From: an uncultured Clostridia bacterium
GTDB taxonomy: Bacteria > Bacillota > Clostridia > Christensenellales > UBA1242
Reading direction: 5' to 3'
Assembly (NCBI GenBank): GCA_947649575.1
Contig: CANSRZ010000007.1
Coordinates: 1 to 64,000 of the forward strand
Length of the DNA: 64,000 nt
This document shows, piece by piece, positions 50,358-58,670 of the stretch. Position 1 is the stretch's first letter. Every line of letters begins with the position of its first letter. The position numbers were made by a program, and so were the translations under genes. Below the pieces are notes generated by a model. That model saw nothing but the letters and a program-made list of their open reading frames with translations. It had not been told where the DNA came from and did no database searches.

Positions 50358-51104
50358 TCAAAAAGACACACACGGAGTTTCGCCGTCAAAATTTAATCCC
50401 GCTTTCTTTGCTTGACTATGTTGATACTTTCTTGGAATAATATAAATCTTTCCGTTTTTTCTAAGTCTCGCACCCGTCTGATGAAAAGTGAACGATACAT
50501 TCTTTTCAATGCACTGCCGTTGAATATTTTTAACCCAGTCAAAGTCACAAACACGCACATTTATTCCACTTTCTCCACCAACAGTAACTTCCTCAATCTT
50601 GGAAGATAAAAAAGCAGTCAAGTCAAGATTTTCAAGCAGTGGCGCGCAGATAATAACTCTATGTTTTATTGGAACTTGCAAAAATATAGGCAAGCGCTGT
50701 TCAGCACGCCTTTGATTTTCACAAGTACAACCTATCCAAACATTATCCCAGCCCTCGCCCCAGTCAGACGGAATGCAATCCTTAAAACGTTCAATTCGCT
50801 TAGTAAAAATAACAAAATTCAAGTCTTTACGCTCGCGAATAATATCCCACGCCTTTTCACGATAGTCATCTGCCAAATCAAGGAAAAAATCACTAGTTAA
50901 ACAAGTCCCGATAACTTCCCCACTCTTGATTTTGTATTCCCCGTCGCGCCCTCTCTTAACAGGTAAGTTAAATTGTTTGGTCACATAAAAATCAGCGCCA
51001 CACTTATCATGCGCCTTGTCCTGCCTGTAAACATAACAAAATTTGCATCCCTCGCTAACCTTTCGGCACCCGTGCCAAGGGCTCCACATAATTGACATAG
51101 CCAA
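50358..51104 (-). CDS. DUF5131 (phage Gp37/Gp68) family protein, radical-SAM-like
   Basis: IMWSPWHGCRKVSEGCKFCYVYRQDK; TSDFFLDLADDYREKAWDIIRERKDLNFVIFTKR; VTVGGESG. Confidence 0.88.
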   Translation of the reverse strand: MAMSIMWSPWHGCRKVSEGCKFCYVYRQDKAHDKCGADFYVTKQFNLPVKRGRDGEYKIKSGEVIGTCLTSDFFLDLADDYREKAWDIIRERKDLNFVIFTKRIERFKDCIPSDWGEGWDNVWIGCTCENQRRAEQRLPIFLQVPIKHRVIICAPLLENLDLTAFLSSKIEEVTVGGESGINVRVCDFDWVKNIQRQCIEKNVSFTFHQTGARLRKNGKIYIIPRKYQHSQAKKAGLNFDGETPCVSF

Positions 51105-51215
51105 TTATAGCATAAAAATCATTAATTAAAAAATTTTTTTAACAATTCGGTTAATATAATCTTTTTTCATGTTATAAATGTTACAAATAATACATCTTAA
51201 AAAAGGAGGTATAAC

Positions 51216-51347
51216 ATGGAGCAAATTGCAGAACTTTTACATAAAGCATACGAAAGCAAATATTGTGGGCAAAGTTTAGCACCTGATAATTATGACGTCA
51301 CATTTAAAAATTTTATTTCAACGCTTAACAAATCGCAAAGAGAATAA
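51216..51347 (+). CDS. Small ORF (43 aa) MEQIAELLHKAYESKYCGQSLAPDNYDVTFKNFISTLNKSQRE
   Basis: Strong RBS AAAAGGAGGT before ATG; below cutoff of supplied ORF track. Confidence 0.5.
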   Translation: MEQIAELLHKAYESKYCGQSLAPDNYDVTFKNFISTLNKSQRE

Positions 51348-51487
51348 TTTCATAAATTTGATATTATGACTCAAGATCTTTTAATTGCACATGAAAAAAG
51401 AGCAATTTTATATATACTAGAACTACTTTGCCCTGAATGTTGATATAAAACAAAATATTTCATTTTGTTTTCCTGATTGCAGAGTTA

Positions 51488-51577
51488 TCCCAATAAAAAA
51501 TACTTTGTCAAATGCTTGAAATTCGCAAGAATTTTTTTGCGTCAGCAAACCATTTGCAAAGTATTTTTTTATTGGGA
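51488..51577. repeat. Long standalone inverted repeat
   Basis: TCCCAATAAAAAATACTTTG...CAAAGTATTTTTTTATTGGGA, ~20-bp arms, one bulged base. Confidence 0.75.
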
Positions 51578-51609
51578 TTTTTTAATCTTCGAAGTACTAC
51601 TTGCGTTTG

Positions 51610-51759
51610 CTTACTTTTCTAAAGTAAGTCGTTTGAGAGGCTTGGGGAAATCGAAAGTCCCCAATCTCTTTTGGGTGCATTATGCACCTTTAATAGAAAA
51701 TTTAAGTTAATTCTTCTTAGTCGTCCAGCGCTTGGGCTGGCTTTTCTAGATTAGAAAAG
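51610..51759. repeat. Degenerate palindromic element H downstream of mazF
   Basis: CTTACTTTTCTAAAGTAAG (51610-51628); CCAGCGCTTGGGCTGG (51725-51740); CTTTTCTAGATTAGAAAAG (51741-51759). Confidence 0.6.
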
Positions 51760-51764
51760 TAAGG

Positions 51765-52112
51765 TTAAAATCCCAATGATATAAGTATTGCGCGGTCAAC
51801 CTCTTTCATCTTGCTTTCAGACAGTGAGGTCACCTTGCCTTTCAAACGTTTTTTATCTAATGTTCGGATTTGTTCTAATAGGGCAACAGAGTCTTTTGGC
51901 AGGTTATATTGATTTGACGGCAACTCAATATGCGTTGGCAATTTGGCTTTGCCAAGCTGACTTGTGATTGCCGAAACTATCACGGTTGGCGAGTATTTGT
52001 TTCCAACGTCGTTTTGAATTATAAGCACAGGACGCACGCCCCCTTGTTCGCTTCCGACAACGGGACTTAAATCAGCATAATAAATTTCGCCTCTTTTTAT
52101 AAAATCGTCCAT
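51765..52112 (-). CDS. mazF: Type II toxin, MazF/PemK family (EndoA-like)
   Basis: [47 protein letters not shown]. Confidence 0.96.
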   Translation of the reverse strand: MDDFIKRGEIYYADLSPVVGSEQGGVRPVLIIQNDVGNKYSPTVIVSAITSQLGKAKLPTHIELPSNQYNLPKDSVALLEQIRTLDKKRLKGKVTSLSESKMKEVDRAILISLGF

Positions 52113-52336
52113 AACTCCTTTTCATACTCCATAAAGTCGAGAAGATCTGCTTGTTCCAACTCGGCAAATTCTTTATAAATGTTGCCAAGTTTGTCAAAAT
52201 CTTCCCTTACAAGCATATTATGCTTGCCCTTTTTTAAAGTTGATATAATTATATCCCATTCTTGCGAATTTATAAAACGATTTACAATTTTTGCACTACT
52301 TTCAAGCTCTTGTTTATAAACATCAAAATTCAACAT
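52097..52336 (-). CDS. Candidate cognate antitoxin, no recognised fold
   Basis: 79-aa ORF overlapping mazF start by 16 nt. Confidence 0.6.
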   Translation of the reverse strand: MLNFDVYKQELESSAKIVNRFINSQEWDIIISTLKKGKHNMLVREDFDKLGNIYKEFAELEQADLLDFMEYEKELWTIL

Positions 52337-52495
52337 TTTTGCATCTCCTCAAATCGCTATACCCCTTTATTTTAAAGACCTATAGCTTTTGCTTTAATGT
52401 GAGCAAAAAGCAAAATTTTATGCATGTAAACAAAAAAGTAGAAAAATTATTTTTTGAGTTGACAAATTACGACATTTATTGCGTTTTATTAATCA

Positions 52496-52525
52496 AAAAT
52501 TCTGGACTAAAATCCAGAATTTTTT
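52496..52525. terminator. Rho-independent terminator overlapping acpS stop
   Basis: AAAAATTCTGGACTAAAATCCAGAATTTTTT. Confidence 0.7.
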
Positions 52526-52886
52526 ACATTATAATCGCAATTGCTGTTGCTATGGTTTTGGAATGAGAAATTGAAATTTCTATTTTTTTGCCATAAAAGT
52601 CTGTTAAAAATCTGTTATGCGCAACGCCAAAAAGCTCAACATAAGGCTTGCCACTTTCTTCATGACAAAGTTTGATATCTTTGAAAACCACTCCACTATT
52701 TTTGCCAAGCCCAAGCGCTTTCATAACTGCCTCTTTAACGCAAAAAAGTGAAGCAATGCGCTCATGCTGCACTTGCTCGCAAAATGTCTTTTTGATATAT
52801 GCAATTTCCTCCTCATGAGCAATCTTATTAAGAAATGCATCACTTGTGTCCACTCTGTCAAGTTCAATTATGTCAATGCCAATCAT
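52524..52886 (-). CDS. acpS: Holo-ACP synthase AcpS
   Basis: MIGIDIIELDRV; FCVKEAVMKALGLG; ISISHSKTIATAIAI. Confidence 0.93.
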   Translation of the reverse strand: MIGIDIIELDRVDTSDAFLNKIAHEEEIAYIKKTFCEQVQHERIASLFCVKEAVMKALGLGKNSGVVFKDIKLCHEESGKPYVELFGVAHNRFLTDFYGKKIEISISHSKTIATAIAIIM

Positions 52887-52899
52887 AATTATCTCCCCC

Positions 52900-53520
52900 T
52901 TAGCGCTCGCTCTCAATAATATTAACCGCATGTTTGATAGTTTCAAAATCAAAGCCTCGTCCTGCCAAGAACGCATAAATTTTTTGCTTGCCTTTGGCGT
53001 CAAGTTCAATATTTTTAACTTTCTTTCTTGCCAAATTTACGCAAGTATCAAGTTGCGTATCCTCGTTCAAACATTGATCAAACGCCTGTTCAATAAGTTC
53101 ATCCGCCACGCCCTTGTTTTTCAACGCAAATGCAATTTTACGTTTGCCGTCTTTGCGCGAATACAGCCTGACATATTCGCACGCGTACGCTTCATCATTG
53201 ATATAGCCATAGTCAATCAGTTTATTTATCGCACGTTCAATGCATTCAGGTGGATAGCCCTTGCCTTTAAGATAATCCTCCACCTGCTTTTGCGATTTCA
53301 TGCCATGTTCAAGCAAAGTCAAGCCCCTATCAAAACTTGCGTAATCGCCATTCTCAACTTTAAGATTATTCAGAAAATCCTCGTCGATTTCCTGGTCAGT
53401 TTTAAGGTTGTGCCTTGCCAAAACTTCGGCTTCAAAAACGCCCTCAAAGTTGTCGTCAACCATGAGTTTATAGCGCAATCCTTTTCCAATCTTAACAATC
53501 TCAGTTATTTGCATAAACAC
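52900..53520 (-). CDS. recX: Regulatory protein RecX
   Basis: ALTLLEHGMKSQKQVEDYLKGKGYPPECIERAINKLIDYGYINDEAYACEYVR pattern. Confidence 0.9.
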   Translation of the reverse strand: MFMQITEIVKIGKGLRYKLMVDDNFEGVFEAEVLARHNLKTDQEIDEDFLNNLKVENGDYASFDRGLTLLEHGMKSQKQVEDYLKGKGYPPECIERAINKLIDYGYINDEAYACEYVRLYSRKDGKRKIAFALKNKGVADELIEQAFDQCLNEDTQLDTCVNLARKKVKNIELDAKGKQKIYAFLAGRGFDFETIKHAVNIIESER

Positions 53521-53529
53521 CTTTTATGT

Positions 53530-53768
53530 GTTACTTTTCTTCTAAAGAAAAGTAACCAAAAGAAAACTTATTTGCGGCACTCGATAAATACTTTATCTTC
53601 GTGTCGCAAATGATTTTAACTTTTTCTTATTTTTTAAAATGAATAAAATAAATTTATTCTTAACGCTTTGCAAAATTGGCAAATCTATTTTACGAAGAGA
53701 GTTATTAAAAGCCAATTTAAAAAGCGTTAAAATTAAAAGTTTTTTGCTTCTTTTTTTCAAAAAAGAAG
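53530..53768. repeat. Modular palindromic intergenic element C (239 bp)
   Basis: Left GTTACTTTTCTTCTAAAGAAAAGTAAC (53530-53556)+CAAAAGAAAAC; right CTTCTTTTTTTCAAAAAAGAAG (53747-53768); modules alpha 53570-53611, beta 53660-53730. Confidence 0.88.
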
Positions 53769-53779
53769 AGAAATTGAAA

Positions 53780-54136
53780 TTAATTCAACAAATCGCTTGT
53801 AACTTTGGTGTAAGCTCGAACAAGACCGCCTGCACCAAGTTTAATTCCTCCAAAATAGCGCACAACAAAAACACAACAGTTTTGAACATCTCGCTTTTGC
53901 ATAACTGATAAAATCGGCCTGCCCGCTGTGCCAGACGGCTCGCCGTCGTCAACCGCTTTCTCGCAAAATGGATTAACTATCCTGCACGCCCAGCAAATAT
54001 GCGTCGCCTTTTTATGCTCCTTTTTGAGAAATAATAGTGCTTCATTGATTTTATTCATATCAGCATTTTCAATCAAAAATCCCAAAAAACGCGATTTTTT
54101 CTCAATAATTTCGTTAGTTTTATCAAAATTAAACAT
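53780..54136 (-). CDS. YigZ/IMPACT family protein
   Basis: ATHICWACRI, DDGEPSGTAGRPIL, VVRYFGGIKLGAGGLVRAY. Confidence 0.93.
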   Translation of the reverse strand: MFNFDKTNEIIEKKSRFLGFLIENADMNKINEALLFLKKEHKKATHICWACRIVNPFCEKAVDDGEPSGTAGRPILSVMQKRDVQNCCVFVVRYFGGIKLGAGGLVRAYTKVTSDLLN

Positions 54137-54209
54137 AATTTACCTTTTTGTTTTGTTATGAACGAATAAAACAATTCTTCAAACTTAGTTTGTTGATAGT
54201 CGCCAAACG

Positions 54210-55460
54210 TTAGGCTTGCAACACAACCTTAATAAAATTCTTCTTGCCTTTTTTGAGAAGCAAACTATCATTTTCAAAATCAGCAAGTGTAACTGCCTTA
54301 GCAAAATCGTTCACCTTTTCGCCTTTCATAGAAATAGCTCCGCCCTCAATCATGCGACGAGCGTCACTCTTAGACGAACAAAGTTTTGTAATAGCCAAAA
54401 CATCGCAAATGTTCATGCCATTTACAAAATCGCTTTTATTCATTGCAAACTCAGGAGCATCATCTCCGCCTTGAGTAAACAAATTTTCACTCATAGCTTG
54501 AGCCAACTTGGCATCCTCTTCACCACGAATAAATTTGGTTATTTCATAACACAGTCTTTTCTTTGCATCAACAATATTTTTTTCAATCAAAGCTTGGATT
54601 TCTTGCATCGGCAAATCAGTAAAAAGTGCAAACATCATCTTCACGCAAGCGTCAGGAGTTTGATAAATCCCTTGATAGAAATCGTAAGCAGAAATTTTAT
54701 CTTTATTAATCCAAATTGCCCCCTTTTCTGTCTTCCCCATCTTTTTACCCTCAGGAGTCAACAATAGTGGATTTGTTGCACCAACCAAATTTATATTAGT
54801 GCCATTCACAAAATTGAGTTTCCTTTGAAGCTCTGTGCCTGCTGCGATGTTCCCCCATTGGTCTTGACCGCCATATTGCAAAGTGCAACCATACTCACGA
54901 TTAAGATGAACAAAATCATAAGCCTGCATAAGCTGATATCCAAGCTCAAAGAACGTCAAGCCGCCATTCTCAATGCGATTTTTGTAAATTTCGTTCGACA
55001 ACATTTTGTTGATATTAAAATGCACACCAATATCACGCATAAAATCAACAAAATTGAGTTTATTAAACCAGTCAGCATTGTTAACAATAATCGCTGGATT
55101 TTCGCCATCAAAATCCAGAAAACCACTAAGGTCTTTTTGTATCTTTGCAATATTATCGGCAATATCTTGCTTAGATAACATTTTTCTCATTTCTGTTTTG
55201 CCAGACGGGTCACCCACACAGCCAGTTGCTCCGCCCATCAAAAGTAAAACTTTATGCCCTGCTTTTTGAAAACGCCTCAAAATGCAATAAGGAACGCAAT
55301 GCCCAATATGCAAACTGTCAGCAGTTGGATCAGTGCCCTCATACAACGTGATAGGCACGCCACTTTCAAGCATTTTCTTCAAGCCCTCCTCATCAGTGCA
55401 TTGATACAAAAGCCCTCTCTCTTTAAGCTCGTTATATAAATTAGTGTCAATCTTTTTCAT
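54210..55460 (-). CDS. tyrS: Tyrosyl-tRNA synthetase
   Basis: GTDPTADSLHIGHCVP, GGQDQWGNI, KMGKTEKGAIW (KMSKS-like); C-terminal S4. Confidence 0.97.
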   Translation of the reverse strand: MKKIDTNLYNELKERGLLYQCTDEEGLKKMLESGVPITLYEGTDPTADSLHIGHCVPYCILRRFQKAGHKVLLLMGGATGCVGDPSGKTEMRKMLSKQDIADNIAKIQKDLSGFLDFDGENPAIIVNNADWFNKLNFVDFMRDIGVHFNINKMLSNEIYKNRIENGGLTFFELGYQLMQAYDFVHLNREYGCTLQYGGQDQWGNIAAGTELQRKLNFVNGTNINLVGATNPLLLTPEGKKMGKTEKGAIWINKDKISAYDFYQGIYQTPDACVKMMFALFTDLPMQEIQALIEKNIVDAKKRLCYEITKFIRGEEDAKLAQAMSENLFTQGGDDAPEFAMNKSDFVNGMNICDVLAITKLCSSKSDARRMIEGGAISMKGEKVNDFAKAVTLADFENDSLLLKKGKKNFIKVVLQA

Positions 55461-56017
55461 AATAGTTCTCCTTTTAAATCTTTTTGCATAAAAATCAAAT
55501 CTTCATAAGTTCCATCTTCATATTTTACCGCATTATATCGATAACCAGTTTCTATAAATCCGAACTTTTTGTAAAGATTAATGGCAGAAATATTTTGCTT
55601 GCAAACCTCAAGTTCTATCTGTTCAAAACCTAAAATCTTTGAATATTCAATCATCGTAGCCATAATCTGACTTGCAACTCCACATTTCCAATATGCTGAT
55701 TGCACAGAAATCCCTAAAACACAACGGTGTTTTGCTCGAATATGATTTGTCATCCCTTTAATATTCCCAAGCCCTATAATCTTATCATTTACACTAACAG
55801 CAACAATAAACTCCTTCTCTGCATTTGCAGTATTTTCTATCCAAATAATCTCCTCAGCAATTTTCTTCTCCTCTTCTGGTGTATCTGCAAGAAATCTAGT
55901 TTCTTTAATAACCGTATTATAATAATCTGCCAATTGTTGAGCATCTTTTGTTGTTGGTGAAAATAAAATTGCCAATTCTCCATTTTTTAATGTGAAATTT
56001 CTCTCCTCTATTTTCAT
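55457..56017 (-). CDS. GNAT family N-acetyltransferase
   Basis: LGISVQSAYWKCGVASQIMATMIEYSKILGFEQIELEVCKQNISAINLYKKFGF; ATG at 56017 with RBS. Confidence 0.9.
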   Translation of the reverse strand: MKIEERNFTLKNGELAILFSPTTKDAQQLADYYNTVIKETRFLADTPEEEKKIAEEIIWIENTANAEKEFIVAVSVNDKIIGLGNIKGMTNHIRAKHRCVLGISVQSAYWKCGVASQIMATMIEYSKILGFEQIELEVCKQNISAINLYKKFGFIETGYRYNAVKYEDGTYEDLIFMQKDLKGELL

Positions 56018-56029
56018 TGTTCTCCTTAT

Positions 56030-56408
56030 AAAAAAGCACGCCAAAATCCTAAAATTTTTAGGACGAAGCGTGCTGTTCGTGGTACCACCTAAATTTAGCT
56101 GGGGAGGCACCAAAAGTTTTTAACGCTGACACGCTTGCCAAAGCAAGCTAACAGCTAAACTTTCGGTTCCCCGTCCCAATCTCCATCCAATTAATGTGCA
56201 AAATCGAAAACAAGATTTTCGATTGTTGCAATTTTTGAAAGGCGACTAAGATAAGAACCCAAGCCCTCATTCAGTCAATTCGTTTGACTTAAACGCAAAA
56301 CTTGAAACAAGTGTAATTCAAAAATTTTTAGCAAAGGATTTTCAGCCACCATCCTCTCTCTGAATGCATCAAAATTTTCTACTAGAATTGTCCCGCCATT
56401 TTGATTAT
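56030..56408 (-). promoter_or_regulatory. T-box leader (probable Tyr specifier) controlling GNAT-tyrS
   Basis: Reverse strand AGAGAGAGGATGGTGGCTGAA; GAAUUACAC with UAC; antiterminator AGGTGGTACCACG (56072-56090); terminator AGCACGCTTCGTCCTAAAA..TTTTAGGATTTTGGCGTGCTTTTTT. Confidence 0.92.
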
Positions 56409-56414
56409 GATTTG

Positions 56415-56443
56415 ATTATACCCTTAAAATAATTTTTTGTCAA
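56415..56443 (-). promoter_or_regulatory. Promoter of T-box/GNAT/tyrS operon
   Basis: Reverse strand TTGACA-N17-TATAAT. Confidence 0.88.
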
Positions 56444-56577
56444 GCAAAAGTGTAAAAAGTTTTGGTTTAATTTTCTTGCAAATTATTTGCCGTGCCTAAA
56501 ACAATTTGAAAACATTTTATCAACAAAAAAGCACGCTATAACTGCGTGCTTATATTTAAAATGGAATTTTGTAATTT

Positions 56578-57708
56578 TTAATCATTGCCTTTCTTTGCTC
56601 TAACTTCTGCAAGTTCTTGTTCAGCTCTTTCAATATCTGCTTTAAGAGATTCATTTTGTTCAGAAAGAACAGTGAAAATTCTTTCAAGAAGAGGATATCT
56701 TTCCTCATTTTTAGACATAACTTCTTGGCAATGCTCAACAGAAAGTTTAAGACCATCAAGAAGATCAAGGTCTTCTGCAAGTTTCTTTGCTTTTTCTTCA
56801 TCGATATCTGCATAGTTGTTTACGCCATAAAGAACAACTTTTTGTTTAGCAACAAGAGCTTCTTTACGACGAAGTTTTTTCTCATCACTTTCAAGAGTTT
56901 TCTTAACTCTGCGAAGTGGAATAAATTCTTTTTTGCATTGACGAAGTTCTTTTTCATTAACTTTAAGTCTTTCGTTAAGGACAGCAAGTCTTGCTTCATA
57001 TTCTTCTTCAGTAAGATAAACAGGCTCTGCAGTTTCAGTAGCGATAGCGTTGCGTTTAGCTTCTGCAAGTTCTGCTCTAAGAGCAGCGGCAGTTGCTCTT
57101 TCTTCTTCAAGAGCGCGTCTAGCCTCTTCAAGTTCTTCACTTGAAGTGTCTTCTTCAACTTCTTCCTCTTCTTCGTCAAGGTCAACAACCTCTTCTTCCT
57201 CTTCTTCGGCTGTTTCCTCTTCTTCAACTTCCTCTACTTCTTCTACTTCTTCGTCAGACTCTTCTTCAGATTCCTCTTCGTCCTCTTCAGTTTCTTCTTC
57301 CTCTTCTTCGTCCTCGTCGTTCATTTTTGCAAGACGTTCCATCAAAGCTTTTCTTCTTGCTTCAATATAAGCTTCGCGGTCATCTTCAGGTTCTTCTGTT
57401 TCTTCAGTTTCTTCTTCCTCTTCAACAACTTCTTCCTCTTCGGCGTCAGTTGGAGCAACTTCTTCATCTGGATTATAGTTTTCGATAACAGCACCGTTTA
57501 CAAGAGCAGTTGCTTCTTTTTCGCCAATTGCGCCTGCAAGTTGTTGTTCAACTTTTTTAACTTCATCACTTTCATTTGCACTGATGATTTTCTCGTCTTT
57601 TTTGCCATTGAAAATAGCCATCAAAATATCCGCCATGAAGAATAAGAGGAAACCTCCAGCGATAATGATTGCAAGAACAAGAACAACTTTTAAAATTACT
57701 GATTCCAT
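56578..57708 (-). CDS. Membrane-anchored Glu-rich coiled-coil protein
   Basis: N-terminal TM, ~100-residue acidic low-complexity tract, then Lys/Glu-rich coiled coil. Confidence 0.75.
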   Translation of the reverse strand: MESVILKVVLVLAIIIAGGFLLFFMADILMAIFNGKKDEKIISANESDEVKKVEQQLAGAIGEKEATALVNGAVIENYNPDEEVAPTDAEEEEVVEEEEETEETEEPEDDREAYIEARRKALMERLAKMNDEDEEEEEETEEDEEESEEESDEEVEEVEEVEEEETAEEEEEEVVDLDEEEEEVEEDTSSEELEEARRALEEERATAAALRAELAEAKRNAIATETAEPVYLTEEEYEARLAVLNERLKVNEKELRQCKKEFIPLRRVKKTLESDEKKLRRKEALVAKQKVVLYGVNNYADIDEEKAKKLAEDLDLLDGLKLSVEHCQEVMSKNEERYPLLERIFTVLSEQNESLKADIERAEQELAEVRAKKGND

Positions 57709-57752
57709 AAATTCACTTCCTTTTTAATTTTTTAATAGGCTTAAGCTATCTT

Positions 57753-58137
57753 TGGTGGAGACGGCGGGATTTGAACCCGCGTCCGAAAAGTGTAAATAAG
57801 TTTTTCTACGCGTTTAGTTTATGATTAAATTTCATTAATGTTTCCTCCATAAACAGATAAACATTAACAATCTAGTATAATTTTCTAAATATATTCTAGA
57901 ACTTCTATTTAGAGTTTCGCTCTTAATGATACCCGTTGTAAGCAAGCGACCTTTACAATCAAGCAGGTTGAAATTTCAACCAAGTTATGCAAGGCTTAAA
58001 CTAAATTAAGCAGCCATTGGCATAACCGCAACATTTCTGTCTGCGTTTATATTTAAATGCTTGTTTTTAGGTGGGCAAGCACCACCACGCGCTTTACGCT
58101 TATTTGCCAGCTCTCCGTCGAAACCAATAACGCCCCC
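57753..58137 (-). ncRNA. ssrA: tmRNA (ssrA), CCA encoded; probable tag ADRNVAVMPMAA
   Basis: 5' GGGGGCGTTATTGGTTTCGACGG, 3' GCGGGTTCAAATCCCGCCGTCTCCACCA; acceptor ends pair; tag ORF ending GCTGCTTAA. Confidence 0.96.
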
Positions 58138-58147
58138 GTGAGGGTTA

Positions 58148-58591
58148 TCAGCCTGATTTGATAGCTCGTTCAATTTCTCTCTTGACAGCCTTATCTTTGA
58201 GAGATGCTCTCTTATCATAAAGTTTTTTGCCTTTTGCCAGTCCGATTTCAATTTTGACGTTGCCGCCAGAAAAATAGACTTTTAATGGAATGATTGAAAA
58301 CCCTTTTTCTTGACTTTTTCTTTCCAGTTTATCAATCTCAGCTCTATGCAAGAGAAGTTTCCTATTTTTTCGAGTATCAGGCAAGAATGATGAAGTTTTT
58401 TCATAAGTTTTGATGTAACAATTTTTTAACCATGCCTCACCATTTTTGATAACAACGAAAGCATCATTAATATTTATGCCACCAAGTCTTATAGATTTAA
58501 CCTCACTGCCCTCAAGCGCAATGCCCGCTTCAACAGGATCAGAAATGAAGAAGTCATGATATGCTTTTTTGTTATTAGTTATTATCTTCAT
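58148..58591 (-). CDS. smpB: SsrA-binding protein SmpB
   Basis: NKKAYHDFFISDPVEAGIALEGSEVKSIR; GKKLYDKRASLKDKAVKREIERA. Confidence 0.98.
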   Translation of the reverse strand: MKIITNNKKAYHDFFISDPVEAGIALEGSEVKSIRLGGININDAFVVIKNGEAWLKNCYIKTYEKTSSFLPDTRKNRKLLLHRAEIDKLERKSQEKGFSIIPLKVYFSGGNVKIEIGLAKGKKLYDKRASLKDKAVKREIERAIKSG

Positions 58592-58670
58592 TTCACCTCC
58601 TATTATAACACTTATTTTTCACATTTTCAAGACCCAATTTAAAAAAAATTGAAAAAATTTGCTATTTTTT

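Noticed and set aside
56018-56113. N-terminal extension of the GNAT ORF (MVPPQLNLGGTTNSTLRPKNF...)
   Set aside because: It is the T-box antiterminator/terminator leader; true start is ATG at 56017 with an RBS.
57050-57488. Ser-rich and Leu-rich forward ORFs
   Set aside because: Antisense of the Glu-codon tract in the acidic coiled-coil gene.
58006-58251. 81-aa reverse ORF ending ADRNVAVMPMAA
   Set aside because: Out-of-frame read through the smpB end into the tmRNA tag; only the last residues are the tag.
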